Positions 25,576 to 35,373 are shown, counted from the stretch's first letter. The stretch is 64,000 nt of DNA from Paraburkholderia bryophila (GCF_013409255.1 NZ_JACCAS010000001.1:744001-808000), one strand, 5' to 3'. Numbers and translations are program-made. Notes: generated by a model not told the origin, from the letters alone.

Positions 25576-26535
25576 CTACTCGATGCCGAACGCCCCGCGC
25601 AATGCCGCCGCGGCGTCCGCATGCGCTTGCGCCACATCCGGCACGAAACCGCCCATCTTAAAGAACTCGTGGATCATGCCCGGGTAGCGTCGCAACATGA
25701 CCAGGTTGTCCGCTGCGCGTAACTTTTCCGCGTAGGCGTCGCCCTCATCGCTCAACGGATCGTATTCGGCGGTCGCGATCCAGGCCGGCGCGAGGCCGCT
25801 GAAAGCGGGCGCGCCGCGTTGGCCGTCGAGCGGTGCGAAACGCCAGTCGTCGCGATCGCTTGCATCGCGCACGTAGTGATCGAAAAACCATTGAATCGTC
25901 TCGCCCGACAGCAGGAACCCGTCGGCCAGACGCGCATGCGATTCCGTTTGCTGATGGCCGCTCGTGCCGGGGTAGATCAGCAATTGCAGCGCGAGCTCGA
26001 TATCCGCGTCGCACGCGAGCACCGCGCAAACCGTCGCCAGCGTGCCGCCCGCGCTATCGCCGCCCACCGCCAGGCGGTTTTCGTCGATGCCGTATTCCGC
26101 CGCGTGCGTGTGCAGCCAGCGCAACGCGTCGAACGCGTCATCGACCGCGGTAGGAAATTTGTGCTCGGGCGCGAGACGGTAATCCACCGACAACACCGCG
26201 CAGTGGCCGTCGCGCGCAAACATCCGGCATAGCGCGTCGTGCGTGTCGACGCTGCCCACCGTGAAACCGCCGCCGTGGTAATACACCAGCGCCGGAACCG
26301 GCTCAGCCCAGCCCGGTTCGACCGGAAAATAAAGACGCGCGCGAATCGTCGCGCCGTCGCGCGTGGGCACGCGCAGATCGTCGACGGAGAACATCGGCGC
26401 GCTGGCGACCTCCAGGATCGGCGCGCTTTTTTCGTACGACGCGCGCGCCTGTTGCGCAGTCATTTCATGAAACTGCGGACGTTTGGCCCGCGAGATCATG
26501 TCGAGCACCTGCTCGATCTTCGGATTCAGCGGCAT
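25576..26535 (-). CDS. Alpha/beta hydrolase, hormone-sensitive-lipase family (esterase)
   Basis: 319 residues from the ATG at 26535 (MPLNPKIEQVLDMI). The oxyanion motif is YYHGGGFTVG, the nucleophile elbow GDSAGG, the acid in EYDPLSDEG and the histidine in PGMIHEF, which completes the Ser-Asp-His triad of family IV esterases. It is cytoplasmic with no signal peptide and probably acts on short acyl esters. It converges with the NRDE gene across 124 bases in which I see no clear terminator. Confidence 0.93.
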   Translation of the reverse strand: MPLNPKIEQVLDMISRAKRPQFHEMTAQQARASYEKSAPILEVASAPMFSVDDLRVPTRDGATIRARLYFPVEPGWAEPVPALVYYHGGGFTVGSVDTHDALCRMFARDGHCAVLSVDYRLAPEHKFPTAVDDAFDALRWLHTHAAEYGIDENRLAVGGDSAGGTLATVCAVLACDADIELALQLLIYPGTSGHQQTESHARLADGFLLSGETIQWFFDHYVRDASDRDDWRFAPLDGQRGAPAFSGLAPAWIATAEYDPLSDEGDAYAEKLRAADNLVMLRRYPGMIHEFFKMGGFVPDVAQAHADAAAALRGAFGIE

Positions 26536-26641
26536 GGTGCGTCTAAAGGCGCAAACGCGCCAAAAAAGTAGAAAAGAACCGGCGAACCTCGCATCGCAAC
26601 ACGTCACAACGCAGTAACTCGCCGGTCGTGCTGGCGAACCC

Positions 26642-27565
26642 CTAACCCGCGTTCTTCACTTCGGGCTTCAACGACATCGGATCGGTCGGATTGCGCAAGT
26701 GCTCGATATCCTCATGACGCAGTTCCACCGTCGCCATGATGCCCGGGTGCGTGATGATGTAGAAACGCCGTGCGGCGATCGCTTCGAAGGTGATATCGGC
26801 GACGTCGGCGGCGCTCAGCTTGCCCGACTGCACCGCGCGATGCAGTTGCTTGCCGGCGGCGATCTGCGAGCGGGTCGGGCCGCTGTCGTTGCGCAGCGTT
26901 GCGGGGCGCGCGCGTTCGGCGTTGGCGATACCGGTCGGCACGAAGGCCGGGCACAACAGCGAACAGCCCACCAGAGCACCGGCCGCACCGGCACCTTGCC
27001 CCGCTTCTGCCGCTTGCGTCACCTGAGCCGCCTGCGCCAGTTGCAGGTCGTGATACAGCGTCTCGGTGAGCGACACCACCGCATGCTTCGACGCGTTGTA
27101 GATGCCCATTGCGGGCGGCGACAGCAAGCCCGCCACGGACGCCGTATTGACGATATGCGCCGGCTCGTTCTGCGCCAGCATGATCGGCGTAAAGACGCGC
27201 ACGCCGTGCGCGACGCCCATCACGTTGACGCCGAACACCCACGACCAGTCGTTCACCGAGCTTTCCCACAGGAAGCCGCCCGAGCCCACGCCCGCGTTGT
27301 TGAACAGCAGATGCACCTTGCCGAACGCGTCGAGCGCCGCCTGCGCGAGCGCTTCGATCTGGGCCGCGCTGGCGACGTCGGTCGGTACGCCGATCGCGTC
27401 GGCGCCGCCGGCGCGCAACGCGTCGACGGTCAGCGCGAGCGCCTCGGGATTCACGTCGGCTAGCACGAGATTCATGCCGAGCGCCGCGCCCTTGTCGGCG
27501 AACGCACGGCCGAAGCCGCTCGCCGCGCCGGTGATCACCGCCACCTTGCCTGTGAATTCGAACAT
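26642..27565 (-). CDS. Short-chain dehydrogenase/reductase
   Basis: 307 residues. The start at 27565 is set by GGGAG eight bases upstream. TGAASGFGR is the cofactor-binding motif, NNAGVG follows, and the catalytic Y-x3-K is YNASKHAV with serine in NTASVAGLLS. An alanine/glutamine-rich insert (AAQVTQAAEAGQGAGAAGA) sits after the catalytic region near residue 190. The product class is an NAD(P)-dependent alcohol/ketone reductase; substrate unknown. The gene overlaps the end of the preceding MDR gene by 31 bases, so they are co-transcribed. Confidence 0.9.
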   Translation of the reverse strand: MFEFTGKVAVITGAASGFGRAFADKGAALGMNLVLADVNPEALALTVDALRAGGADAIGVPTDVASAAQIEALAQAALDAFGKVHLLFNNAGVGSGGFLWESSVNDWSWVFGVNVMGVAHGVRVFTPIMLAQNEPAHIVNTASVAGLLSPPAMGIYNASKHAVVSLTETLYHDLQLAQAAQVTQAAEAGQGAGAAGALVGCSLLCPAFVPTGIANAERARPATLRNDSGPTRSQIAAGKQLHRAVQSGKLSAADVADITFEAIAARRFYIITHPGIMATVELRHEDIEHLRNPTDPMSLKPEVKNAG

Positions 27566-28584
27566 CGTGCGACTCCCTGGTTGGCACAGATCAGCTTGAC
27601 GAGCTGCTTGCCGAAATTCTTGCCCTTGAGCAGCCCCATGAATGCCTCGGGCGCCGCGTCCAGACCTTGAGCGATGGTCTCGCGATATTGCAGCTTGTTC
27701 TGCGCGACCAGCGTGCCGAGTTGCTTCAGCGCTTCCGGCCACACTTCCATATGCTCGCTGACGATAAAGCCTTGCACCAGCAAACGCTGCGTGAGCATCA
27801 GCGAAGGATGCTTGAGCGGCAGCGGCTGGCCGTCGTAGCCCGCGATAAACCCACACAGCGCGATCCGGCCGAACGCGTTCATGCGCGCCAGCGTCACGTC
27901 AAGCACTTCACCGCCGACGTTCTCGAAGTAGCCGTCCACGCCATCCGGCGTCACCGCCTTGAGGTCCTTGTACAGATTGCCGGCCTTGTAGTCGACGCAG
28001 GCATCGAAGCCGAGCGTCTCGACCACATAGCGGCACTTGTCCGCGCCGCCCGCAATGCCGACCGCGCGCGCGCCGGCCAGCTTCGCCAGTTGCCCGACCA
28101 CGCTGCCCACCGCGCCGCTCGCCGCGCTGACCACCACGGTCTCGCCCGCCTTCGGCGCGATGATGCGGTTCAGCCCGTACCACGCGGTGACGCCGGGCAT
28201 ACCGACCGGTCCGAGATAGGCCGACAGCGGCACATGCGTGTCGTCCACTTTCTGCACGCCCGCGCCGTTCGAGACGCCGTATTCCTGCCAGCCGAACATT
28301 GCGACGACCTTGTCGCCTACCGCGAATTTCGGGTTCTTCGATTCCACCACTTCACCGACCGTGCCGCCGATCATCACTTCGTCCAGCGGCTGCGGCGCCG
28401 CGTACGACTTGCTGTCGTTCATGCGGCCGCGCATGTACGGATCGAGCGACAGAAAGTGATTGCGCACGCGCAATTCGCCATCGGCGAGCGGTGCGAGCGG
28501 CGTTTCGACGAGCCTGAAATTGTCCGGCGTGACAGCGCCTTGCGGGCGCGAAGCCAGCACGAGTTGACGGTTGATCTGGGGCAT
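27535..28584 (-). CDS. NADP-dependent medium-chain oxidoreductase (CurA/PTGR-like)
   Basis: 349 residues from the ATG at 28584 with GGAGAC upstream. It lacks zinc ligands and looks like the leukotriene B4 dehydrogenase / curcumin reductase branch: NHFLSLDPYMRGRM, GWQEYGV, AASGAVGSVVGQLAK for NADP binding, and GKNFGKQLVKL near the end. Such enzymes reduce alpha,beta-unsaturated ketones. The last residues (about 15 after GKQLVKL) run past the usual family end into the SDR gene's start, a 31-base overlap. A frameshift is not indicated. Confidence 0.9.
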   Translation of the reverse strand: MPQINRQLVLASRPQGAVTPDNFRLVETPLAPLADGELRVRNHFLSLDPYMRGRMNDSKSYAAPQPLDEVMIGGTVGEVVESKNPKFAVGDKVVAMFGWQEYGVSNGAGVQKVDDTHVPLSAYLGPVGMPGVTAWYGLNRIIAPKAGETVVVSAASGAVGSVVGQLAKLAGARAVGIAGGADKCRYVVETLGFDACVDYKAGNLYKDLKAVTPDGVDGYFENVGGEVLDVTLARMNAFGRIALCGFIAGYDGQPLPLKHPSLMLTQRLLVQGFIVSEHMEVWPEALKQLGTLVAQNKLQYRETIAQGLDAAPEAFMGLLKGKNFGKQLVKLICANQGVARCSNSQARWR

Positions 28585-28675
28585 GACGTTCGTCTCCATG
28601 AGTTGCCGGTTTGATCGGCGAGTAATCTGAAACGGGGTGCAGTCGTGAGAAGCAAAAGCGGCGCGCACGGTGTTG

Positions 28676-28717
28676 GGACAGCACACGCGCACACGCAGGC
28701 ACGCACGCACGCTCGCG
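28676..28717. repeat. Alternating purine-pyrimidine tract (GCAC/CACG rich)
   Basis: A CA/CG-rich low-complexity stretch in the 155-base gap between the thioesterase and oxidoreductase genes. It includes repeats of GCAC and CACG, a pattern able to adopt Z-DNA. No other element is visible in that gap. Confidence 0.55.
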
Positions 28718-28739
28718 GCCAGCGCGCCGCAGCAGGCCA

Positions 28740-29225
28740 TCAACCGTCGCTCGGACCGGGTTTCGCCGACGGGTCGCTGCGCAAACGCTGCTGCGTCACA
28801 TCGCGGCCCACCGCGAGGCGCCGCATGTATTTGAATGTGCCGAGCGCCTTGGCGACGAAGTGGCCTTCGCTGTCGCGAATCTCGCCTTCGCAAAAGGCCA
28901 TGGTAGTCGAGCGGTGCAGCACGCGACCGGTCGCGCGCAACTCGCCGCGGCCCGGTTGCATGAAGTTGACTTTCATTTCGACGGTAACCACGCCGACGCC
29001 GTCGCCGGCGAGACTGCGCGCGGCCATGGCTAGCGCCACATCGGCGAGCGTCATCGTGACGCCGCCGTGCGCGACGTCCCAGGTGTTCATGTGATCGGGC
29101 TGCAGCGGCAGCACGACTTCGCTGGCGCCGTCCGCCGCGGACACGAGCTGCGCGCCGAGCCGGTCGACGAACGGGCTCTCGGGCAAAGTCGCGCTATTGG
29201 CTTGGGATGAAGATGAATCGGTCAT
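28740..29225 (-). CDS. PaaI-family hotdog thioesterase
   Basis: 161 residues from the ATG at 29225 (MTDSSSSQANSA); the ribosome site is weak, and an ATG farther upstream exists. The hotdog core has WDVAHGGVTMTLADVALAMAA, with the H-G-G segment and acidic residue of PaaI thioesterases, then VTVEMKVNFMQPGRGELRATG. It should hydrolyse acyl- or aryl-CoA esters. It lies between the MocR regulator and the MDR/SDR genes on one strand, with gaps of about 100 and 155 bases. Confidence 0.9.
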   Translation of the reverse strand: MTDSSSSQANSATLPESPFVDRLGAQLVSAADGASEVVLPLQPDHMNTWDVAHGGVTMTLADVALAMAARSLAGDGVGVVTVEMKVNFMQPGRGELRATGRVLHRSTTMAFCEGEIRDSEGHFVAKALGTFKYMRRLAVGRDVTQQRLRSDPSAKPGPSDG

Positions 29226-29327
29226 TGCGGTTATCTGAATTCGTGCTCGACGCGTGATGAATAACGACGCGATACGGGTCAAGCGGGTTGTGCGGGTTCG
29301 GCGCCTGGCAGCAGGAAATGATACCCG

Positions 29328-30842
29328 CTATGGCGTTTTCGCATGCGCGGCCATCCGCGTGGCGAGTCGGCCGAGCTTGCGCACCGCCTCGTCGGCCAGT
29401 TCGATATCCGTGCTCGGACAACTCAGGCGAATGAAATGATCGAAGCGTCCCGCGTTCGAATACACCGTGCCGGGCATCACGCGAATGCCATCGAGCAATG
29501 CGGCCTCGAAGAACGCCGACGACGACACCTCGCGCGGCAGCTCGATCCAGAAAAACATCCCGCCGCCCGGCGGCGTGAAACGCGTGCCGTCCGGAAACGA
29601 CGCGGCAATCGCCGCCGCCATCCGCTCGCGCTGAATCCGCAGCCGGTCACGCAAGCGCCGCAAATGCCGCTCATACGCGCTGGTTTCCAGAAATTCGGCG
29701 AGCACGACCTGCGCCAACGGCTCGTTATGGCGCGACTGCGCGAACTTCAGCATGCCGACGCGCGCATGCCAGCGGCCGCCGTTGATCCAGCCGACCCGCA
29801 GGCCGGGCGCCAGCGTCTTGTTGAACGACGTGCAGTGGATCACGGTGCCATCGGTGTCCCAGGCCTTGAGCGAGCGAGGCGACGACGCCGCGTCGACGAG
29901 TTCGCGATACGGATCGTCCTCGATCAGCGCAATGCCGGCCTGCGAGCACAGTTCGACCAGCCTGGCCTTGTGCGCGTCGGGCATCACGCTGCCGAGCGGG
30001 TTCTGCAGGTGCGGCACGACCACCACGGCCTTGATGTCGGGATGCGTTTGCAGCGCGAACGCCAGCGCTTCGACGGCAAGACCGGTGCTCGGACTGGCGG
30101 GAATTTCGAGCGCGCGCAAACCGAGGCTTTCCAGTGCCTGCAGCAGGCCGAAAAAACACGGCGACTCGACCGCGACGGTGTCTCCCGGTTGAGTCACGGC
30201 GCGCAACGCGAGGTTCATGGCTTCGATACCGCCGTGGGTCATGATGACGTCGTCCGCGCCGATCTGGATACCGGCCTCGAGCACGCGCCGCGCGATCACC
30301 GCGCGCAACGCCGGGTCGCCATGATCGTGGCCGGCGGCGGTCAGCAAGGTGGGCTGCCGGCGCAACGCGCGCAGCGCGGTTTTCTGCAACGCCGCGGTCG
30401 GATAGAGATCGGGCGACGCGGTCGAGCCGCCCAGATTCAGCGCGTCCGGATAGCGCCGGTAGGTCGACACGATCGCCGAAATCGTCGAGTGAATCCCGAC
30501 GAATTGCGCGGCGCCCGGCTGCAAGGCGAGATCCGCCGCGTCCGGTTCGGCGGCGGCCGGCAACGCGGCGGCTGGCGGGACCCGCACGAAATAACCGGCG
30601 CGCGGCCGGGCGTCGATCAGCGCGGCGCGTTCGAGCACGCGGTAGCTTTCGGTCGCCGTCGCGAGACTCACGCTGTGGCGCTGCATGAATGCGCGCATCG
30701 ACGGCATGCGGTCGCCCGGGCGCAGCACGCCGTTGCCGATAGCACGGCGGTATTGATCGGCCAGTTGCCGGTAAAGCGGCCGGCTGTCCGCGGCGCGCTC
30801 CGCCGACCGCGGGCTGTCTTGCAGGGAAGTGGTCTGTGTCAT
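29328..30842 (-). CDS. MocR-type transcription regulator (GntR HTH fused to aminotransferase fold)
   Basis: 504 residues from the ATG at 30842. The N-terminal GntR winged helix covers about residues 22-90 (LYRQLADQYRRAIGNGVLRPGDRMPS). A short linker follows, then a fold-type I aminotransferase domain with the PLP lysine in SFNKTLAPGLRVGW, D-D-P-Y and the C-terminal FIRLSCPS. MocR regulators often control vitamin B6, GABA or amino-acid genes and a divergent neighbour. The divergent neighbour here is the DUF2917-like gene across 178 bases. GTTTTCA/TGAAAAC arms (30960-31002) in that gap could be its site. Confidence 0.93.
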   Translation of the reverse strand: MTQTTSLQDSPRSAERAADSRPLYRQLADQYRRAIGNGVLRPGDRMPSMRAFMQRHSVSLATATESYRVLERAALIDARPRAGYFVRVPPAAALPAAAEPDAADLALQPGAAQFVGIHSTISAIVSTYRRYPDALNLGGSTASPDLYPTAALQKTALRALRRQPTLLTAAGHDHGDPALRAVIARRVLEAGIQIGADDVIMTHGGIEAMNLALRAVTQPGDTVAVESPCFFGLLQALESLGLRALEIPASPSTGLAVEALAFALQTHPDIKAVVVVPHLQNPLGSVMPDAHKARLVELCSQAGIALIEDDPYRELVDAASSPRSLKAWDTDGTVIHCTSFNKTLAPGLRVGWINGGRWHARVGMLKFAQSRHNEPLAQVVLAEFLETSAYERHLRRLRDRLRIQRERMAAAIAASFPDGTRFTPPGGGMFFWIELPREVSSSAFFEAALLDGIRVMPGTVYSNAGRFDHFIRLSCPSTDIELADEAVRKLGRLATRMAAHAKTP

Positions 30843-30959
30843 GCGACGATGGTGCGGACTGTTCGCGTGCTGCAACAGATACACATCGGCGCCATTCGGA
30901 CCGATACAGCACGCTGAAAGGCTGCACTGTACCGGTTCAGATAGTCGGGCATTGCGGCT

Positions 30960-31002
30960 GTTTTCACGTCGACGGACTCCCTAAGCTGTGTGGCATGAAA
31001 AC
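30960..31002. promoter_or_regulatory. Spaced inverted repeat in the MocR/DUF2917 divergent promoter
   Basis: GTTTTCA (30960-30966) and TGAAAAC (30996-31002) flank 29 bases, 19 bases before the DUF2917-like start. MocR proteins commonly bind spaced repeats in such divergent gaps. Tentative. Confidence 0.35.
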
Positions 31003-31020
31003 GGTTTAAAGGAATCGCTC

Positions 31021-31398
31021 ATGTCGCTCCGTCAACCCCACGCCTTCCCTTCTCGCGACGCCGCGCCCTCGCGCCTGCCTGCCGGTCAACTGGCCCTGCA
31101 CGACCTGCGTGCGCACACCGCGATCGTGGCGGTGGAAGGCGCGCTGCAACTGCAGTTGCGCGACCACTCGCTGGCCTGGCTCGGCAACGCCGTGCCCGTC
31201 ACCACGATCACCTTGCAGGAAGGCGAATGTTTCGTGACGCCGCAACGCGGCGTCGTGTCGATCAGCGCGGTTCAGGGACAAGCTGCAGCGTTCGTGTTGC
31301 AGCGCGCCCCTTTGCAAAACGACCTGTACGGCCTGATTCGCCAGGCTCAGCAATCGCTGGCCGGGCTCGTCAAAACCTGGTGGCGACGCGCCGCCTGA
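31021..31398 (+). CDS. Small DUF2917-like protein
   Basis: 125 residues from the ATG at 31021 (AAGGAATC upstream). The sequence has no signal peptide. It includes a beta-rich cupin-like middle (TAIVAVEGALQLQLRDHSLAWLGN and VTTITLQEGECFVTPQRGVVSISA) and an amphipathic end with LVKTWWRRAA. The pattern fits DUF2917, a family of unknown function common in Burkholderia next to MocR genes; I am fairly but not fully sure of the family name. It is divergent from the MocR gene and is probably its target. Confidence 0.7.
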   Translation: MSLRQPHAFPSRDAAPSRLPAGQLALHDLRAHTAIVAVEGALQLQLRDHSLAWLGNAVPVTTITLQEGECFVTPQRGVVSISAVQGQAAAFVLQRAPLQNDLYGLIRQAQQSLAGLVKTWWRRAA

Positions 31399-31468
31399 CC
31401 CGCGCCGGCCGGCTCATCGTTGCCCAGTACAATGCATGATCCAACCCGCTTCCTTCGAGGTGCCGGTC

Positions 31469-31972
31469 ATGTCCTTTCTTCGCGCGTTGCTGTCCAGCCG
31501 TCTCGTTCGTCTGACCGCCCTCGGCGCCGTCGTCACGCTGACGCTCAACGGTTGCGCCAGCCTGTTCGGCGGCGACCCGTTGCGCGTGAACGTGGCCGGC
31601 ATCGAGCCGATCGACAGCCAGGGACTCGAATTGCGCTTCAACGTCAAACTGCGGGTGCAGAACCCCAATGAATCGGCGGTGAGCTTCGACGGCGTCTCGC
31701 TCGCGCTCGAACTGAACGGCAAGCCGTTCGCCAGCGGCGTCAGCGATCAGGGCGGCACCGTGCCGCGCTACGGCGAAACGGTCGTCAATGTGCCGCTGAC
31801 CGTGCCGGCCTTCGCCGCCGTGCGCCAGGCCTTCGCGTTCGCGGGCGTCGCGCAGTCGGGGCAGATTCCCTACCTGCTGCGCGGCAAGCTCGCGGGCGGC
31901 TTGATGAGCACGACACGTTTCGTCGATCAAGGGACCTTGAGCCTGCCGGCGCTCGGCATGGCGATGCCTTAA
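31469..31972 (+). CDS. LEA14/WHy-domain lipoprotein
   Basis: 167 residues from the ATG at 31469, with GAGGTG at a good distance. The signal ends in a lipobox L-N-G-C near residue 24. The mature protein is one WHy (water stress and hypersensitive response) domain: VAGIEPIDSQGLELRFNVKLRVQNPNESAVSFDGVSLALELNGKPFASGVS. LEA type-2 proteins of this kind are linked with desiccation tolerance. It should be anchored in a membrane facing the periplasm. It converges with the thiolase gene over 41 bases that are filled by 13-bp repeats. Confidence 0.9.
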   Translation: MSFLRALLSSRLVRLTALGAVVTLTLNGCASLFGGDPLRVNVAGIEPIDSQGLELRFNVKLRVQNPNESAVSFDGVSLALELNGKPFASGVSDQGGTVPRYGETVVNVPLTVPAFAAVRQAFAFAGVAQSGQIPYLLRGKLAGGLMSTTRFVDQGTLSLPALGMAMP

Positions 31973-32011
31973 GGCTGACAGACAGGGCTGAAAAACAGGA
32001 CTGAAAGACAG
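31973..32011. repeat. Three tandem imperfect 13-bp repeats between convergent genes
   Basis: GGCTGACAGACAG, GGCTGAAAAACAG and GACTGAAAGACAG follow one another at 31973-31985, 31986-31998 and 31999-32011. They occupy nearly all the space between the LEA lipoprotein and thiolase stop codons. No hairpin terminator is present there. Confidence 0.85.
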
Positions 32012-32013
32012 CC

Positions 32014-33192
32014 TCACACCACTTCGAACAACCCCGCCGCGCCCTGGCCGCCGCCGATACACATCGTCACGACCACCAGCTTCGCGCCGCGCCGCTTGCC
32101 TTCGATCAGCGCATGGCCAGTCAGCCGCGCGCCCGACACACCGTACGGATGGCCGACCGCGATCGCGCCGCCGTTCACGTTCAGGCGGTCGTGCGGAATG
32201 CCGAGCTTGTCGGCGCAATACAGCACCTGCACCGCGAACGCCTCGTTCAGCTCCCACAGGTCGATGTCCTCGACCTTCAGGCCAGCCTGCTTGAGCAGCT
32301 TCGGCACCGCGAACACCGGTCCGATGCCCATCTCGTCCGGCTCGCAACCGGCCACCGCGAAGCCGCGGAAAATCCCCAGCGGCTGCAGGCCTTCACGCTC
32401 CGCGACCTTCGCGTTCATCACCACGCAGGCCGACGCGCCGTCCGAAAACTGGCTCGCGTTGCCCGCCGTCACGACGCCACCCGGCATCGCGGTACGGATC
32501 TTCGACACGCCTTCGAGCGTGGTGTCGGCGCGAATGCCTTCGTCGCTGCTGACGGTGACTTCTTTCGTGAACAGCCGGCCGCTCGCTTTATCGGCGACAC
32601 CGGCCAGCACCGTCAACGGCACGATCTCGTCCTTGAACTTGCCGGCTTCGAGCGCGGCCGCGGCGCGTTGCTGCGAGCGCACGCCGTATTCGTCCTGACG
32701 TTCCTTCGAAATCGAATAGCGCTTGGCGACGTTTTCCGCGGTCTGCAGCATCGACCAGTAGATTTCCGGCTTGTGCTGGCTGAGCCAGCCTTCGGTCATC
32801 ATGTGGCGGTTCATCTCGTTCTGCACGCACGAGATCGATTCCACCCCGCCCGCGACGAACACATCGCCTTCACCGGCGATCACGCGTTGCGCGGCAAGCG
32901 CGATGGTCTGCAAGCCCGACGAGCAGAAGCGGTTCACCGTCATGCCCGGCACGCTGACCGGCAGGCCGCCGCGCAGTGCGATCTGCCGCGCGATGTTCAT
33001 GCCCGTCGCGCCTTCCGGATTGGCGCAGCCCATGATCACGTCTTCGACGCGTGCCGGATCGAGCTTCGCGCGCTCGACCGCGGCCTGCGTCACGTGGCCG
33101 CCGAGCGTCGCGCCGTGCGTCATGTTGAAACCGCCGCGCCAGGATTTGGCGAGGCCCGTGCGGGCGGTCGATACGATTACGGCGTCAGTCAT
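32014..33192 (-). CDS. Acetyl-CoA C-acyltransferase (thiolase)
   Basis: 392 residues, typical for thiolases. The acyl-accepting cysteine is in [12 protein letters not shown], the histidine in [16 protein letters not shown] and the second cysteine in [13 protein letters not shown]. It either cleaves 3-ketoacyl-CoA in beta-oxidation or condenses acetyl-CoA. With the FadB-like gene 96 bases upstream on the same strand, degradation is the better guess. The start is preceded by GGAG. Confidence 0.94.
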   Translation of the reverse strand: MTDAVIVSTARTGLAKSWRGGFNMTHGATLGGHVTQAAVERAKLDPARVEDVIMGCANPEGATGMNIARQIALRGGLPVSVPGMTVNRFCSSGLQTIALAAQRVIAGEGDVFVAGGVESISCVQNEMNRHMMTEGWLSQHKPEIYWSMLQTAENVAKRYSISKERQDEYGVRSQQRAAAALEAGKFKDEIVPLTVLAGVADKASGRLFTKEVTVSSDEGIRADTTLEGVSKIRTAMPGGVVTAGNASQFSDGASACVVMNAKVAEREGLQPLGIFRGFAVAGCEPDEMGIGPVFAVPKLLKQAGLKVEDIDLWELNEAFAVQVLYCADKLGIPHDRLNVNGGAIAVGHPYGVSGARLTGHALIEGKRRGAKLVVVTMCIGGGQGAAGLFEVV

Positions 33193-33288
33193 GTATGTCT
33201 CCTTCCAGATGTCGAGGGTGGCGCGCCGGCGTTTCGCCGTGCGGCGGATTGGCCGGCACGCGCCACCTGAGGCGTTTCAGTCGAGTGT

Positions 33289-35373
33289 TCAGCCGTTGAA
33301 CCCGCGACCCTTGGCCGCCAGTTCCGCGATGCTCGGCGCGAGTTGCCACGCGTCGCCGTTCGGCCGCGCCGCATAGCGGCGAATCGCGCGCTCGACGTTG
33401 TAGAGCCCGACGGTATCCGCGTACAGCATCGGACCGCCGCGATACAGCGGAAAGCCGTAGCCGGTCAGATAGACCATGTCGATATCCGACGCCTTCGACG
33501 CAATGCCTTCCTCGAGAATCTTCGCGCCTTCATTAACGAGCGCGAACACGAGACGTTCGACGATTTCCTCGTCGCTGATCTTGCGGCGCTCGGCGTTGGC
33601 TTCCTTCGAGAACGCGCCGATCATCTCGTCGACCACCTTCGACGGGTACGCCGTGCGGTCGCCCGCCTTGTAGTCGTACCAGCCGCCGCCGGTCTTCTGG
33701 CCGAAGCGCCCGGTCTCGCACAGACGATCGGCGATCTTCGAATAGTGCATGTCAGGATGCTCCTGATAGCGGCGCTTGCGGATCGCCCAGCCGATGTCGT
33801 TGCCGGCCAGATCGCTCATGCGGAACGGGCCCATCGCGAAGCCGAACTTCTCGATGGCTTTGTCGACTTGCGCGGGCAGCGCGCCTTCTTCGAGCATGAA
33901 GAGCGCCTGACGGATGTACTGCTCAATCATCCGGTTGCCGATAAAGCCGTCGCAGACGCCCGAGACCACTGCGGTCTTTTTGATCTTCTTCGCGAGCTTC
34001 ATGACGGTGGCGAGCACGTCTTTCGCCGTGTCCTTGCCGCGCACCACTTCGAGCAGCTTCATCACGTTGGCCGGGCTGAAGAAGTGCATGCCGACCACGT
34101 CCTGCGGACGCTTCGTGAAGGCGGCGATCTTGTCGACGTCCAGCGTCGACGTGTTCGACGCCAGAATCGCACCGGGCTTCGCGACTTCGTCGAGACGCTT
34201 GAATACCTGCTCTTTCACGCCGAGTTCTTCGAACACGGCTTCGACGATCAGATCGGCGTGTTTGAGGTCGTCGTAGGACAGCGTGGGGGTGATCAACGCC
34301 ATGCGCTGTTCAAGCGCCTCGGGCTTGAGCTTGCCCTTCTTGACGGTGGCTTCGTAGTTCTTGCGGATCGTCGCGACGCCGCGATCGAGCGCTTCCTGTT
34401 TGGTTTCCAGCAGCGTGACCGGAATGCCCGCGTTGATGAAGTTCATCGCGATGCCGCCGCCCATCGTGCCCGCGCCGATCACCGCCACCTGGGCGATGTC
34501 GCGCACCGGCGTATCGGCCGGCACATCGGGAATCTTGCTGGCTGCGCGTTCGCCGAAGAACGCATGACGCAGCGCGTGACTCTCGGGTGTCTGCACCAGC
34601 GCGACGAAGCATTCGCGTTCGAACGCGAGGCCCTTGTCGAAACCGTTCTGCACGCCCGCTTCCACCGCGTCGATGCATTTCAGCGGCGCGGGGAAATGCT
34701 TCGCCATCGCCGAGACGGTGTTGCGCGTGAACTGGATGAAACCGGCCGCGTTCGGATGCTCGATCTTGCGATCGCGCACGCGCGGATGCGGGCCTTCTTT
34801 CGCGCCGACCTTGCGGGCGAACGCGAGCGCCGCTTCGGCCAGATCGCCTTGCACGACTTCGTCGAACAGACCCGACTCGGCCAGCTTCTCGGACAGGACC
34901 GGCGCGCCGGACACGATCATGTTGAGTGACGCTTCGAGGCCGATGGCACGCGGCAGACGCTGCGTGCCGCCCGCGCCCGGCAGAATGCCGAGCTTCACTT
35001 CCGGCAGCGCGATCTGCGCGCCGGGCGCCGCGATGCGGTAATGCGCGCCGAGCGCCAATTCCAGACCGCCGCCCATTGCAACGCTGTGAATCGCCGCGAT
35101 CACCGGCTTCGCGCTGCTTTCGACCACCTTGATGACGGTGGCGAGCGTCGGCTCCTGGGTCGCTTTCGGCGTGTTGAATTCGGTGATGTCGGCGCCGCCC
35201 GAAAAGGCTTTGCCCGCGCCCGTCAGCACGATGGCCTTGATGGCCGGATCGCTCTGCGCGCGCTCGATTCCTTCGACGATGCCGGCTCGCGTCGACAGGC
35301 CGAGGCCGTTCACGGGAGGATTGTTCAGCGTGATGACGGCCACGCCGTCATGAGTTGTGTAGTCCACTGCCAT
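33289..35373 (-). CDS. Bifunctional enoyl-CoA hydratase / 3-hydroxyacyl-CoA dehydrogenase (FadB/FadJ-like)
   Basis: 694 residues. The N-terminal crotonase domain (about 1-190) has [11 protein letters not shown] and the oxyanion loop [20 protein letters not shown], with [21 protein letters not shown]. The NAD-binding domain starts near 295 with [20 protein letters not shown], and two C-terminal dehydrogenase domains follow ([17 protein letters not shown]). It performs two successive beta-oxidation steps. It is shorter than E. coli FadB (729) and resembles the short peroxisomal-type enzymes. It is co-directional with the thiolase; no acyl-CoA dehydrogenase gene is in the window. Confidence 0.94.
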   Translation of the reverse strand: MAVDYTTHDGVAVITLNNPPVNGLGLSTRAGIVEGIERAQSDPAIKAIVLTGAGKAFSGGADITEFNTPKATQEPTLATVIKVVESSAKPVIAAIHSVAMGGGLELALGAHYRIAAPGAQIALPEVKLGILPGAGGTQRLPRAIGLEASLNMIVSGAPVLSEKLAESGLFDEVVQGDLAEAALAFARKVGAKEGPHPRVRDRKIEHPNAAGFIQFTRNTVSAMAKHFPAPLKCIDAVEAGVQNGFDKGLAFERECFVALVQTPESHALRHAFFGERAASKIPDVPADTPVRDIAQVAVIGAGTMGGGIAMNFINAGIPVTLLETKQEALDRGVATIRKNYEATVKKGKLKPEALEQRMALITPTLSYDDLKHADLIVEAVFEELGVKEQVFKRLDEVAKPGAILASNTSTLDVDKIAAFTKRPQDVVGMHFFSPANVMKLLEVVRGKDTAKDVLATVMKLAKKIKKTAVVSGVCDGFIGNRMIEQYIRQALFMLEEGALPAQVDKAIEKFGFAMGPFRMSDLAGNDIGWAIRKRRYQEHPDMHYSKIADRLCETGRFGQKTGGGWYDYKAGDRTAYPSKVVDEMIGAFSKEANAERRKISDEEIVERLVFALVNEGAKILEEGIASKASDIDMVYLTGYGFPLYRGGPMLYADTVGLYNVERAIRRYAARPNGDAWQLAPSIAELAAKGRGFNG

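Noticed and set aside
27535..28893. Longer start for the MDR oxidoreductase with about 100 extra residues
   Set aside because: The extension is Arg/Cys-rich low-complexity sequence; the ATG at 28584 has a ribosome site and the family's usual beginning.
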